DNA from: Bacteroidales bacterium
GTDB taxonomy: Bacteria > Bacteroidota > Bacteroidia > Bacteroidales > JAFGHD01
NCBI GenBank assembly: GCA_016939365.1
Contig: JAFGHD010000151.1
Location: 1-36,076 of the forward strand
Reading direction: 5' to 3'
DNA: 36,076 nucleotides
In this document: positions 8,043 through 16,640 of the stretch, in pieces
Layout of the letters: each line of letters opens with the position of its first letter
Position numbering within the stretch: position 1 is the first letter of the stretch
Position numbers and translations under genes: made by a program
The notes under the pieces: generated by a model
What the model was told of the DNA's origin: nothing
What the model saw: the letters and a program-made list of their open reading frames with translations, nothing else
The model's database searches: none

Positions 8043-9581
8043 ATGTTCACAGAAAAGGATCTTGCTGAGATTAGCGGGAAAGGGATGGATATTGCCACCA
8101 TCCGGAGGCAGATCGATCATTTCAAAACCGGTTTCCCGTTTGCCGGTCTGGTCAGGCCGGCAACCGTTAACGATGGCATCATTGAATTCTCCAGGGAAGA
8201 AGAGGACAGGTACGAGGAGATTTTCAACCAGGCTGCGCGGCAACACGAGATCGTCAAATTCGTGCCTGCTTCAGGCGCTGCGAGCCGGATGTTCAGCCAC
8301 CTGTTCACATTCCTCCAGCAGAATAATACTGTCCGGGATTTTCAAAAAGAACGCAACACACAGTCTGTTTCCGATTTTTATCAAAGGATCCGCGATTTCG
8401 CCTTTTTCGGAGACCTTGCCAAAGTGATGAACCGCGACGGATTGGATATTGAAAGCCACATCCGGTCAGGAGAACCCCGCACGATGATCGAATATCTGCT
8501 GACATCCACAGGATTGAATTATGGTAACCTTCCCAAGGGATTGATCAAATTCCACAGCTATCCCGGACAATCCAGGACATCTATGGAGGAACATCTGGTG
8601 GAGGCCGCACAATATGCCATATCTGCCGATGGCCGTGCCAGGGTTCATTTCACGGTCTCACCCGAACACATGGGATTGTTTCGCGAGAAGGCCAACCAGG
8701 CCATGGAATACCTGGAGAAGGAACTCCGGGTTTCCTTTGATATCACCTTCTCCGTGCAAAGTCCTTCCACCGACACCATTGCCGTGGAGATGGACAACAC
8801 ACCCTTCCGGGAGGAGGACGGCACATTGGTTTTCAGACCCGGAGGGCATGGCGCACTCCTGAAAAACCTCGGGGAGATCGGAGGAGATATCATATTCATC
8901 AAGAACATTGATAATGTGGTTCCCGACCGGCTGAAACCGGAAACCCGGAGGTATAAGAAGATACTGGGGGGCCTGCTGCTCTATCTCCGGAAACAGATCT
9001 TCGGCTATATCAGGGAATTGCGGGAAGGCAATCCCACGCAGGAATCCCTTGAAAGGACCGTACAATTTGCAACCGGACAAATGAATATCAGCTTGCCGGA
9101 TGATTTTTTGCATCTGGATATCAGGGAACAGCGCGCAATTCTTCTTGACCGGCTTGACCGGCCCATCCGGATCTGCGGAATGGTCCGAAACGAAGGGGAA
9201 CCGGGTGGGGGGCCATTCTGGGTCAGATCATCCACCGGGGAGATTACGCCGCAGATTGTCGAATCCTCTCAAATCAATCTGAAGGATCCCGTGCAGGCCG
9301 GTATCGTCAAGCGTTCCACCCATTTCAACCCGGTTGACCTCGTATGCGGCATCAGGGATCACCAGGGACGCCCCTTCGATCTCGAGCGATTCATCGATTC
9401 CGATACAGGGTTCATCTCCATCAAATCGAAAAACGGACGCAGCCTGAAGGCACTTGAGTTGCCGGGACTCTGGAACGGAGCCATGGCAGGCTGGATCACA
9501 GTCTTTGTCGAAGTCCCAATCATTACCTTCAATCCGGTCAAGACGGTGAATGACCTGCTGCGTCCCCAGCACCAGCCATGA
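8043..9581 (+). CDS. DUF4301 family protein, 512 aa
   Basis: Length and sequence fit DUF4301, a Bacteroidota family of unknown function. The N-terminal third contains KFVPASGAASRMF, a glycine/serine-rich phosphate-binding-like loop that resembles the signature loop of sugar nucleotidyltransferases. A later segment, VEMDNTPFREEDGTLVFRPGG cut short, together with FIKNIDNVVPD and CGMVRNEGEPGGGPFWV, is also characteristic. There is no signal peptide or membrane segment, so it should be cytoplasmic. Biochemical role: unknown; a nucleotidyltransferase-like activity is only an inference from the loop. It starts 5 bp after the sulfotransferase-like gene and stops 10 bp before the symporter start, so the three probably form one transcript. 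Confidence 0.8.
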   Translation: MFTEKDLAEISGKGMDIATIRRQIDHFKTGFPFAGLVRPATVNDGIIEFSREEEDRYEEIFNQAARQHEIVKFVPASGAASRMFSHLFTFLQQNNTVRDFQKERNTQSVSDFYQRIRDFAFFGDLAKVMNRDGLDIESHIRSGEPRTMIEYLLTSTGLNYGNLPKGLIKFHSYPGQSRTSMEEHLVEAAQYAISADGRARVHFTVSPEHMGLFREKANQAMEYLEKELRVSFDITFSVQSPSTDTIAVEMDNTPFREEDGTLVFRPGGHGALLKNLGEIGGDIIFIKNIDNVVPDRLKPETRRYKKILGGLLLYLRKQIFGYIRELREGNPTQESLERTVQFATGQMNISLPDDFLHLDIREQRAILLDRLDRPIRICGMVRNEGEPGGGPFWVRSSTGEITPQIVESSQINLKDPVQAGIVKRSTHFNPVDLVCGIRDHQGRPFDLERFIDSDTGFISIKSKNGRSLKALELPGLWNGAMAGWITVFVEVPIITFNPVKTVNDLLRPQHQP

Positions 9582-9591
9582 AAGACACGCA

Positions 9592-11271
9592 ATGGACGCG
9601 GACACACAGATACTTCTGGTCATGGCGGGCTACCTCGCCCTGTTGATAGCGTGGGGTTTATATCAGGGGAAAAAGGTGAAAACGGACATCGATTACTCGA
9701 TGGCCGGAAGAAACCTCCCGGGCTGGGTTGCCGGCCTCTCAGAGAGAGCTGCAGGCGAATCATCATGGGCACTCCTCGGATTACCCGGAGCTGCATACGC
9801 CACAGGGTTGATGGAGATATGGACAGCGGCCGGATGCGTCGCAGGAATCATTACGGCCTGGGCACTCCTCGCCTGGCGCCTGCGTGACGAAGCAGAAAAA
9901 TACGACATAGCGACCTTCTCAGACTACATCGCAAAGAGGCATTCCGAAACCGGCAGATGGATCCGGATCGCCGGCAGCATGACCATTGTCTTCTTCTTCT
10001 TCTTTTACATCGGAGCCCAGTTCCTTGGAGGTGGAAAGACACTCTTCACCCTCTTCGGCATCAAACCTGATCTCGGTATGCTCATCATTGCCGTGGTGGT
10101 GGTTCCTTACACAATATATGGAGGTTTCAGAAGTGTCGCATATACTGACGTGCTGCAAGCCCTGATCATGATCATTACCCTCGTGGCCGGACCCTTGGCA
10201 GGTATGATCTATCTGGCACAGCACGCCGGACAAGGCTTTTTCGCCGGTACCATTACCGGTGCAGTAACAGGAGCGGGTGATGTATACAAATCACTTACCG
10301 GAGCTGCCAAAGGATTCGGCGCAGGTGTAGTCATTCTCGGCGGATTTTCATGGTTTTTCGGATACCTCGGCGGCCAGCCCCAGCTGAGCCTCAGGTTCAT
10401 GGCCATCAAAGACAAACGGCAGGCCCGCCTTGCCAGAAATATCGGGATTATCTGGACTCTGCTGGCTTATCTCGGAGCCCTCTCCCTGGGCTGGATCGGT
10501 ATCGCCATGTTTGGTCCCGAAGGGCTGGAAGACCAGGAATATGTGATGCCGAAAGTCATCGCCACCGTGTTCCCTCCGGCGATCGCAGGCATCCTCATCA
10601 CAGGCGCCATAGCAGCCATCGTATCCACAGCCAATTCATTGCTCATTGTTTCCTCAACGGAACTCTCGGAAAACATCATCAAACCATTCCGAAAACGCGA
10701 AAGAAGAAAGACATCCGGACTCGCATATTCCCGGCTCATCACCGGATTCCTCGCCCTGATCGCACTGGTCTTCGCCTACCTCTCCTACGCCCCCCTGATG
10801 CTTACAGATAAATCAATTCAATACCTGGAAAAATCATCAGGTATCCCGGTGGAAGTGATCCGGCAACTCGAAACCATCAATGACGAAGAGTTCCTGAAAA
10901 AAGAGGATTTCAACGCAAAAATTTCAGATCTGATCGGTGAAAGCCATTTCAATTTATATGGCGGGCAGATATTTGAAAGTGCCAAAAAGGAAGGTACATT
11001 GATCTTTACCATGGTCAGCTATGTCTGGGCGGGTATCGGTGGCACCTTCTCCATTGTAATCCTGCTTACCCTTTTCTGGAGAAGGTACCATGGAAGGGCC
11101 GCACTGCTGACGATTCTATCCGGGCTGCTTTTCACAATTATCTGGATCGGTACAGGAATGGAGGAAGTGGTTACATCACGCATCCTCACCTTCCTGGTCG
11201 CAGGAGTAGTGGCTGTCCTGTCCACCCTCCTGATCCCATCCCACAGGCCTCAGCCGGAAGGTCCCGGATGA
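9592..11271 (+). CDS. Sodium:solute symporter, SSS/PutP (sodium/proline symporter-like) family
   Basis: This 559-residue polytopic membrane protein has the LeuT-fold SSS family pattern: GRNLPGWVAGLSERAAGESSW near the N-terminus (cut short), the YTIYGGFRSVAYTDVLQ segment, and the AAIVSTANSLLIVSSTE segment that carries Na+-site residues. It resembles PutP, which imports proline with Na+, but the substrate cannot be fixed from sequence. The start ATG at 9592 follows the DUF4301 stop by 10 bp; a longer frame beginning at 9550 would overlap DUF4301 and add no membrane helix. An unusual hydrophilic insertion of about 65 residues (about 400-465, rich in K, E and D) lies between two late helices. The 3' end overlaps the convergent glycosyltransferase by 22 bp. 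Confidence 0.9.
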   Translation: MDADTQILLVMAGYLALLIAWGLYQGKKVKTDIDYSMAGRNLPGWVAGLSERAAGESSWALLGLPGAAYATGLMEIWTAAGCVAGIITAWALLAWRLRDEAEKYDIATFSDYIAKRHSETGRWIRIAGSMTIVFFFFFYIGAQFLGGGKTLFTLFGIKPDLGMLIIAVVVVPYTIYGGFRSVAYTDVLQALIMIITLVAGPLAGMIYLAQHAGQGFFAGTITGAVTGAGDVYKSLTGAAKGFGAGVVILGGFSWFFGYLGGQPQLSLRFMAIKDKRQARLARNIGIIWTLLAYLGALSLGWIGIAMFGPEGLEDQEYVMPKVIATVFPPAIAGILITGAIAAIVSTANSLLIVSSTELSENIIKPFRKRERRKTSGLAYSRLITGFLALIALVFAYLSYAPLMLTDKSIQYLEKSSGIPVEVIRQLETINDEEFLKKEDFNAKISDLIGESHFNLYGGQIFESAKKEGTLIFTMVSYVWAGIGGTFSIVILLTLFWRRYHGRAALLTILSGLLFTIIWIGTGMEEVVTSRILTFLVAGVVAVLSTLLIPSHRPQPEGPG

Positions 11272-12884
11272 TCCCCTGCCCTCTCACGGAAAATCAGTAT
11301 GTCATAGGGAAAAAGATTGATGGGTATCTCCGATGTAACGGGTTGCAGGGATACCCAGATTTCCGAATGAAGATAGTGCTTCATCAGAACCCTGAGCAAC
11401 TCCTGGTTTTGGGGTTCGTTGTAATAGAATACGAACAAACGCTCATTTCCGGAAGGAAGCTGTTCCATGATCCTCCCGGCCTCCTCCCTGTAATCCTTCG
11501 TTGTCAGGTTTTCAAATCCCTTATACTTGATACCTTGATGTGTTCCAATGCCTGTGGGGAAGCTGAAAAGCCTGTATTCCGCATCAATGTTCCCGCTGCT
11601 GAGATAGTATTTCACTGTAGCATAGCTGAGGTTGGTGACAATCACTCCGTCACCATCACGCAACATGGAGCCGATCCTGCGAATTTCCCTTGCGGGATGG
11701 GAAGGATGACCGGAGAGGTATTGCCATTCGCTGTTCACCTGGTAAGCGGCGCCGGCCAACAATACTGCGAATCCCATGATCATCATCCACCGCCGGTTCA
11801 GGGCTGACCATATCCAACCCATCAGGATCAGGAATGCCGGCAAAACCATGATGGTATACCTGCCCGGGATGAATACGGGGTAAACCTCGGAGAACAGGTA
11901 TGCAGCGATCAGGGCAACTGCGAAATAGCTGATCAGGGCCAGCTTTGTAAAGCGATCCGGTAATTCCTGAAGGGTAAAGGTTTCCGGCTTCCCTCTTTTA
12001 CGGGCCGGAGATTTGAAAAAGAAAATCAGCAATATGCCGACAGCAGTAATCACGCCATAAGTAGCCACATGTCCCATGCTGTAATATCCGAGCGTTTCCA
12101 TAAGCATACCAGGCCTGACTTCCGGCATCCATCCGATATAGGTCTGCGACGATATGTTTTTGTAATAGAGAAAGGCAAATGCCGGCAGGGAAATGAGAAA
12201 ACCAGCCGAGAACCTTAAAAGGAAAGGTTTGGACTGTGGAATGAGCCTGTACCGGCGAAGCAACATATCGAGAGCCACTGCGAAAAATTGTGCGGCATAT
12301 ATGAAGAAACACCAGGGATGTGTCAAGCTCAGCAGGTTGATGACCGCGTATATCAGGAAATTACGGTTTCCGGGTTCATGATACATCCTGATCATGAAAA
12401 AATATGCCCAAAGAGAGAGCAGGGGCTCAAAAGTATAAGGCCTGGCCTGGTTCGAGTACAGGATCAGGAAAACGTTTGTCGCTGCAAGCATGAGTACCCA
12501 TATGGCCGAGACGGTGTTGATCAGACTTCGGGTGATCCAGAACAGCGACAATACCAGTGTAAGAGCCGACACTACTGAAAAAGCCCTCAGGGAAAGTTCC
12601 GAGACCCCCGTAACAAGACTCCACGCCTTCAGCAGCACAAAATAGACCGTATCCGGAAGATCACCGGTAAGCCTGGCGAGGAAGGTCTGCATATCAGAAA
12701 GAAGGATGTTCGCCACCAGGGCCTCATCCTGCCAGAAATGTCTTGCACCCGTATGATGGAACATCAGGAAGGCAGCGGCAAGAAAAGCGGCGGCTGCAAA
12801 AAAGAGCTCCGTTCTCTGAGTCTTTCCGGCCCGTATATGCCGCTGTATTTTTCTTGTGTCAGCCACAGCACGAATGTAATTCAA
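11250..12884 (-). CDS. Membrane glycosyltransferase of the GT-C / ArnT-PMT (GT39-like) type, 544 aa
   Basis: The protein has about ten to twelve hydrophobic segments and, after the first one, the HFWQDEALVANILL motif with an acidic pair in the first extracytoplasmic loop, as in GT-C polyprenyl-phosphate-sugar-dependent glycosyltransferases. The C-terminal region (about 400-535) is soluble and probably periplasmic. It would move a sugar from a lipid-linked donor onto an unknown acceptor on the outer face of the membrane. The first 25 residues are basic and cytoplasmic. The gene is isolated, with rpsP divergent 122 bp away, and its last 22 bp overlap the end of the symporter on the other strand. 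The exact sugar and acceptor are unknown. Confidence 0.78.
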   Translation of the reverse strand: MNYIRAVADTRKIQRHIRAGKTQRTELFFAAAAFLAAAFLMFHHTGARHFWQDEALVANILLSDMQTFLARLTGDLPDTVYFVLLKAWSLVTGVSELSLRAFSVVSALTLVLSLFWITRSLINTVSAIWVLMLAATNVFLILYSNQARPYTFEPLLSLWAYFFMIRMYHEPGNRNFLIYAVINLLSLTHPWCFFIYAAQFFAVALDMLLRRYRLIPQSKPFLLRFSAGFLISLPAFAFLYYKNISSQTYIGWMPEVRPGMLMETLGYYSMGHVATYGVITAVGILLIFFFKSPARKRGKPETFTLQELPDRFTKLALISYFAVALIAAYLFSEVYPVFIPGRYTIMVLPAFLILMGWIWSALNRRWMMIMGFAVLLAGAAYQVNSEWQYLSGHPSHPAREIRRIGSMLRDGDGVIVTNLSYATVKYYLSSGNIDAEYRLFSFPTGIGTHQGIKYKGFENLTTKDYREEAGRIMEQLPSGNERLFVFYYNEPQNQELLRVLMKHYLHSEIWVSLQPVTSEIPINLFPYDILIFRERAGDHPGPSG

Positions 12885-12941
12885 TTTTCAACCGTGCGGC
12901 ACTTTGCAGTAAACATGTTTTTTACGGTTCCGGTTTCATTA

Positions 12942-12964
12942 TTTGAAAAAAAACCGGATATTTG
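12942..12964 (+). promoter_or_regulatory. Possible rpsP promoter
   Basis: GATATTTG at 12957-12964 matches TAnnTTTG at seven of eight consensus-relevant or free positions and lies 42 bp before rpsP. A TTTG at 12942-12945 lies upstream but at 11 bp rather than the usual spacing near 19 bp, so the -33 assignment is weak. Confidence 0.35.
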
Positions 12965-13006
12965 CACCCCTGTTTAAAAACGAGCTGAAAAACTAAAAAA
13001 GTCATC

Positions 13007-13678
13007 ATGCCAACAAGAATGCGATTGCAGAGAAGGGGTAAGAAGGGACGTCCCTATTACCACGTTGTCATTGCGGATGGTCGTGCACCACGAGACGGAA
13101 GATTCATTGAAAAGATTGGCACTTACAATCCCATTTCAAAGCCTGCCGAAATCAACCTTGACTTCGACAGGGCGCTTTATTGGTTGCAGGCCGGGGCACA
13201 GCCAACCGACACGGTAAGGTCACTCCTGGCATTCAGGGGTGTCCTTTACAAAAATCACCTGCTGAAAGGTGTAAGAAAAGGAGCCCTCAGCGAGGAGATG
13301 GCCGAAGCCAGATTCCAGGAGTGGCTCAAGGATAAGGAGGCGCGGTCAACCGGCCTTAAGAAAGAGATCGATTCCGCAGAACGGGAAGAAAACAGGAAAC
13401 GGCTTGAGGCCGAGAAGAAGATCAACCAGGTTCGTGCGGATACTATTGCAGCCAAACAGGCTGCCGAACTGAAGAGACTCGAGAAGGAAAAAGCTACAGG
13501 AGAATCTCAGGAGCAACCCGTGGAGGCTGCTCCTGAACAGGTTGGGGATAGTACGGTCGTCGAAGCACCGGAAGTCGTTGCCGAAACACCGGCAGAGGCC
13601 CCTGCTGACAAGGCCCCGGAAGAAATCCCGGAAAACGCTCCTGAAGAAGAATCCCCCGAAGAAAAGCCGGGTGAATAA
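13007..13678 (+). CDS. rpsP: 30S ribosomal protein S16 with long acidic C-terminal extension
   Basis: Residues 1-85 or so are canonical bS16 (MPTRMRLQRRGKKGRPYYHV, VIADGRAPRDGRFIEKIGTYNP cut short), a structural protein of the 30S body. The remaining roughly 135 residues form a charged helical segment (about 95-165) followed by an Ala/Pro/Glu-rich acidic tail. Such tails on S16 are common in Bacteroidota and absent from the 80-90 residue forms of other phyla. The ATG at 13007 gives the conserved N-terminus. rimM follows with a 40-bp gap, the usual rpsP-rimM pairing linking ribosome protein and 30S maturation factor. Confidence 0.97.
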   Translation: MPTRMRLQRRGKKGRPYYHVVIADGRAPRDGRFIEKIGTYNPISKPAEINLDFDRALYWLQAGAQPTDTVRSLLAFRGVLYKNHLLKGVRKGALSEEMAEARFQEWLKDKEARSTGLKKEIDSAEREENRKRLEAEKKINQVRADTIAAKQAAELKRLEKEKATGESQEQPVEAAPEQVGDSTVVEAPEVVAETPAEAPADKAPEEIPENAPEEESPEEKPGE

Positions 13679-13718
13679 AGCTCCGGCAACCACCCGGTAA
13701 AGAAATACTTTGCCGGTC

Positions 13719-14243
13719 ATGAACAAAGACGATTGTTATCTCCTGGGAAGAATCATTAAAACATCAGGTTACCATGGTGACCTGGTGTTTTTTTTTGATG
13801 TTGATGATGTGGCACCCTATGAAGGAATTGAGACTGTCTTCATAGACATCGGGGGTGGTCTTGTCCCTTTCATGATTGAACATTTGCAATTCCGGCCCAA
13901 CCGGACAGCCACCGTGCATCTTGAAGATGTAGACGATCAGGAGACGGCCGTGGCACTCCTGCGGGCCTCGCTCTATCTGCCGCTGGATTGGCTCCCCCCG
14001 CTCAGTGGCAAAAAGTTCTATTTCCATGAAATCAAAGGATTCATTGTGATCGATCAGCAACTGGGAACGCTGGGGCCTGTCATTTCAGTCATCGATGTGA
14101 CCGCCCAACCCCTGCTGGAAATTAGCTACAGGGGAAAAAAAATACTGATTCCTGCGGTTGACGAGATCATCAGAAAAATAGACCGGAAAGCAAAAACGAT
14201 CCAGGTACTGATCCCGGAAGGCCTTCTGGAGATCAATGCATAA
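13719..14243 (+). CDS. rimM: Ribosome maturation factor RimM
   Basis: A 174-residue protein of the usual RimM length: an N-terminal beta-barrel (about 1-85, starting CYLLGRIIKTSGYHGDL) and a C-terminal PRC-barrel (about 90-170, with GTLGPVISVIDV and ILIPAVDEIIRKID). It assists late 30S head assembly by binding S19 and acts next to S16, whose gene precedes it. The ATG at 13719 gives the family-typical N-terminus; three additional upstream codons in frame start with TTG and are not needed. The two genes are probably co-transcribed. The 143 bp after it hold the rdgB promoter. Confidence 0.92.
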   Translation: MNKDDCYLLGRIIKTSGYHGDLVFFFDVDDVAPYEGIETVFIDIGGGLVPFMIEHLQFRPNRTATVHLEDVDDQETAVALLRASLYLPLDWLPPLSGKKFYFHEIKGFIVIDQQLGTLGPVISVIDVTAQPLLEISYRGKKILIPAVDEIIRKIDRKAKTIQVLIPEGLLEINA

Positions 14244-14360
14244 CCTTGGGAATGATGGCTGGTTCACACAAGCATTACAGGGAAAAAAATTCCGGCCTTT
14301 TCAACCTGATGCAGGGAAACTGGACAAAAAATGATGATCATTCCTAACTTCGTGATTGCA

Positions 14361-14368
14361 TATTTTTG
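14361..14368 (+). promoter_or_regulatory. Putative rdgB promoter (-7 box TATTTTTG)
   Basis: TATTTTTG at 14361-14368 is an exact TAnnTTTG match 18 bp before the ATG at 14387, implying a leader of only about ten bases. No clear -33 TTTG is present. Confidence 0.5.
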
Positions 14369-14386
14369 CCTGGATGAGAACATGTC

Positions 14387-14965
14387 ATGAAAGAATTTGT
14401 ATTTGCTTCCCACAATCATCATAAAGTAAACGAGATCCGCCAGATCGCCGGTCAGGGGATAACCATCCTCAGCCTTAAGGACATCGGGTTTACCGACCCC
14501 ATTCCGGAATCCATGCCCACCCTCGAGGGCAATGCCCTGCAGAAGGCCCGGACAGTATTTCATACTGCGAAAAAGGCTTGTTTTGCGGATGATACAGGAC
14601 TTGAGATTGAAGCACTCAACGGAATGCCGGGGGTGAAATCGGCACGGTATGCCGGAGAGGATCAAGACTTTATACGGAACATGAGAAAAGTGCTGAGTGA
14701 AATGAATGGCATTGCAAATCGAAGGGCAAGGTTCAGAACAGTCATAGCTCTGATCATCAATGACTCAGAGTATTTATTTGAAGGCATGATTGAAGGAACG
14801 ATCATGGAAGCGCCCCGTGGCCTTATGGGATTCGGCTATGATCCCATTTTCCAGCCTTCAGGCTATAGGATTTCTTTTGCAGAAATGGACGCACCGGTTA
14901 AAAACCGGATCAGCCACAGGGGCATAGCCTTCAGGAAACTCATGGATCATCTCAACTCCCTCTGA
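14387..14965 (+). CDS. rdgB: XTP/dITP diphosphatase (non-canonical purine NTP pyrophosphatase, RdgB/HAM1)
   Basis: At 192 residues this is the normal size of the HAM1 family, which hydrolyses XTP, dITP and dUTP-like nucleotides to monophosphates to keep damaged purines out of nucleic acids. Visible signatures are the N-terminal FASHNHHKVNEI substrate loop, FADDTGLEIEALNGMPGV with the metal-binding acidic pair, GVKSARYAGE, GFGYDPIFQP and the C-terminal ISHRGIAFRKL. It is cytoplasmic. The 3' end overlaps the convergent miaA by 19 bp. Confidence 0.96.
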   Translation: MKEFVFASHNHHKVNEIRQIAGQGITILSLKDIGFTDPIPESMPTLEGNALQKARTVFHTAKKACFADDTGLEIEALNGMPGVKSARYAGEDQDFIRNMRKVLSEMNGIANRRARFRTVIALIINDSEYLFEGMIEGTIMEAPRGLMGFGYDPIFQPSGYRISFAEMDAPVKNRISHRGIAFRKLMDHLNSL

Positions 14966-15948
14966 TCCATACCCTCCTGATCTCCGTTTATGCTCTGCTC
15001 CCTTATATACTCCATCGCTTCGGCCTCCTGATCCGGATTCAGCCATTTGATGTCCATATCCTTTCTGAACCAGGTCATCTGTCTCCGGGCATATCTTCTG
15101 GTATGTGTAATGATGTCGCTCACAGCCTGATCCAGGCTGCACTGCCCCTGGAGATAGCTGATGATCTCCCGGTAACCGACTGTTTTCAGCGCATTCTGCT
15201 TCCAATAGGGTTTCAGCCGGGCCACTTCATCCAACAACCCCATTTCCATCATCCTCTCCACCCTTTTTGCAATGCGTTCATTCAGTTCCTCCCTCGGCAA
15301 TACGAGACCGATCTTGATCACCCTGAAGAAGCGCCGGGCAGTCTGGTTCTTCCTGAATGATGAGTAGGGCCTGCCCGTAGATAGACATACCTCAAGGGCT
15401 CTCAGCAGACGACTGGGATTCTTTTTATCGACAGTCCTATGATAATCAGGATCCAATGCCTGGAGCATCGTCGCCAGTGCAGTCACTCCCTTCTCCTTCA
15501 GAATTTCATCCAGCTGATCCCTGACATGAAGAACGGGACCGGGCATCTCGTCGATACCGCTGCATACCGCATCGGCATACAATCCGGAGCCGCCCGTCAT
15601 GACTGCATAGCAGCATCGCTTATAGTAATCCTCAAGGAAACCGATGACATCCCTCTCATAAAGCCACGCATTGTAATAATCAGTGACTGAAAGATGCCCT
15701 GCGAAATGGTGTGCCACCGCACTGAGCTGGGTTTCCTCGGGAAAAGCAGTCCCGATCCGGAGTTCCCTGAAAAACTGCCTGGAGTCGGCTGAGATGATCT
15801 CAGCTCCGAGTGACCGGGCAATATGGATCGCGAATGATGTTTTTCCGACAGCGGTGGGACCCAGAATGACCACCAGAAACCGGCCCGTTGAAGAGGTTGC
15901 CAAGGAATACGGTGCGTGAATCTCAGGGGAATCCCACGTTCTGGTCAT
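14947..15948 (-). CDS. miaA: tRNA dimethylallyltransferase MiaA
   Basis: MiaA transfers a dimethylallyl group to N6 of A37 in tRNAs reading UNN codons. The 333-residue protein has the P-loop GPTAVGKTSFA (about residues 29-39), the IISADSRQFF segment, GGSGLYADAV, and the C-terminal TRRYARRQMTWFRKD tRNA-binding stretch. The N-terminus starting at 15948 is about 25 residues longer than needed and overlaps the upstream gene by 26 bp; a TTG at codon 17 is an alternative start. The overlap suggests co-transcription and possibly translational coupling with the TnpR/pRiA4b-like gene. The 3' end overlaps rdgB. The downstream neighbour on the other strand is unrelated in function. Confidence 0.96.
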   Translation of the reverse strand: MTRTWDSPEIHAPYSLATSSTGRFLVVILGPTAVGKTSFAIHIARSLGAEIISADSRQFFRELRIGTAFPEETQLSAVAHHFAGHLSVTDYYNAWLYERDVIGFLEDYYKRCCYAVMTGGSGLYADAVCSGIDEMPGPVLHVRDQLDEILKEKGVTALATMLQALDPDYHRTVDKKNPSRLLRALEVCLSTGRPYSSFRKNQTARRFFRVIKIGLVLPREELNERIAKRVERMMEMGLLDEVARLKPYWKQNALKTVGYREIISYLQGQCSLDQAVSDIITHTRRYARRQMTWFRKDMDIKWLNPDQEAEAMEYIREQSINGDQEGMDQRELR

Positions 15949-16480
15949 GGGGAAAATCCATGGAATCCTTCAGCAGGTCATTGAACTCGTCAAGAAGTTG
16001 CTGGCTCAGGCTGTCTTTCTCTGTCAGCAGGTAGTTTTCCTTCACGGCCTGCCGGTCTATTCGACCGGTTGAACGTGTACACCGCGGGTATTCCGCATCC
16101 TCATGAGCACGGGTCACTTTAACCAGTTCAATGAAAAAAGTGTACATGTTCAGGAAGTCGTATTCGTAGACAAGTCTTTGGCGGGGCTCCAGAATGAAGT
16201 CCCGGATCTTCGCATCCTTCATGATAAATATCTCACCCAGGCTGTTTTCGGCCTCCTTCCTTTCCAAACCATCCCCCATCATATCGATAAGGGTGATCTC
16301 ACGAAGCTTGGCCCATTCCTGGTCACAAATGTGAAAGGAAGCCAGCTCATTCCCGCTCAGGCCTGCTGATTCTGTGAGGATCAGATGGAAATCAAAGAAA
16401 GTCTGGTCTGCCCTGATTTCAATGTCCCTGATGAAATCTTCATTCAGATCCGATAAAATCCTGAATTTGTATGCATACAT
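15923..16480 (-). CDS. IS1096 passenger TnpR / plasmid pRiA4b ORF-3-like protein
   Basis: The 185-residue protein fits the pRiA4b ORF-3-like family (also named IS1096 passenger TnpR-like). Supporting features are the N-terminal strand-helix pattern (YKFRILSDLNEDFIRDIEI), the paired RADQTFFDFHLIL segment, and the central IRDFILEPRQRLVYEYDF stretch that resembles the family's YxYDFGDxW core. The usual downstream GDxW part reads LNMYTFF here, so the match is divergent. Despite the name, there is no transposase or terminal repeat nearby, and such genes are common chromosomal genes of unknown role in Bacteroidota. It overlaps miaA by 26 bp and appears to head that transcript. Confidence 0.7.
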   Translation of the reverse strand: MYAYKFRILSDLNEDFIRDIEIRADQTFFDFHLILTESAGLSGNELASFHICDQEWAKLREITLIDMMGDGLERKEAENSLGEIFIMKDAKIRDFILEPRQRLVYEYDFLNMYTFFIELVKVTRAHEDAEYPRCTRSTGRIDRQAVKENYLLTEKDSLSQQLLDEFNDLLKDSMDFPHDQNVGFP

Positions 16481-16505
16481 TGCAGTTAACCTGTTATTTG
16501 TACGA

Positions 16506-16513
16506 TAAAAATA
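16506..16513 (-). promoter_or_regulatory. Possible promoter of the TnpR-like/miaA transcript
   Basis: Minus-strand TATTTTTA (16513-16506) matches TAnnTTTG except for the last base and lies 25 bp before the start at 16480. The stretch up to 16640 otherwise shows only AT-rich intergenic sequence. Confidence 0.35.
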
Positions 16514-16640
16514 CTAAAAAAATCACATCAAGCTTCATTTTCATTGTCTGTATTCAAATTCCACAACCGGGAAGCCAGGCGGAATAAAATGGCAGTAATC
16601 AGGCGGGAATCAGATCAATTTTGTTTTTCCTGGAAGAACC

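Noticed and set aside
8658-9113. 151-aa minus-strand ORF inside the DUF4301 gene
   Set aside because: It is a shadow of a well-supported family gene in another frame.
15923-16480. Interpretation of the TnpR-named gene as evidence of an insertion sequence
   Set aside because: No transposase, terminal inverted repeat or target duplication is visible; the family name is historical.
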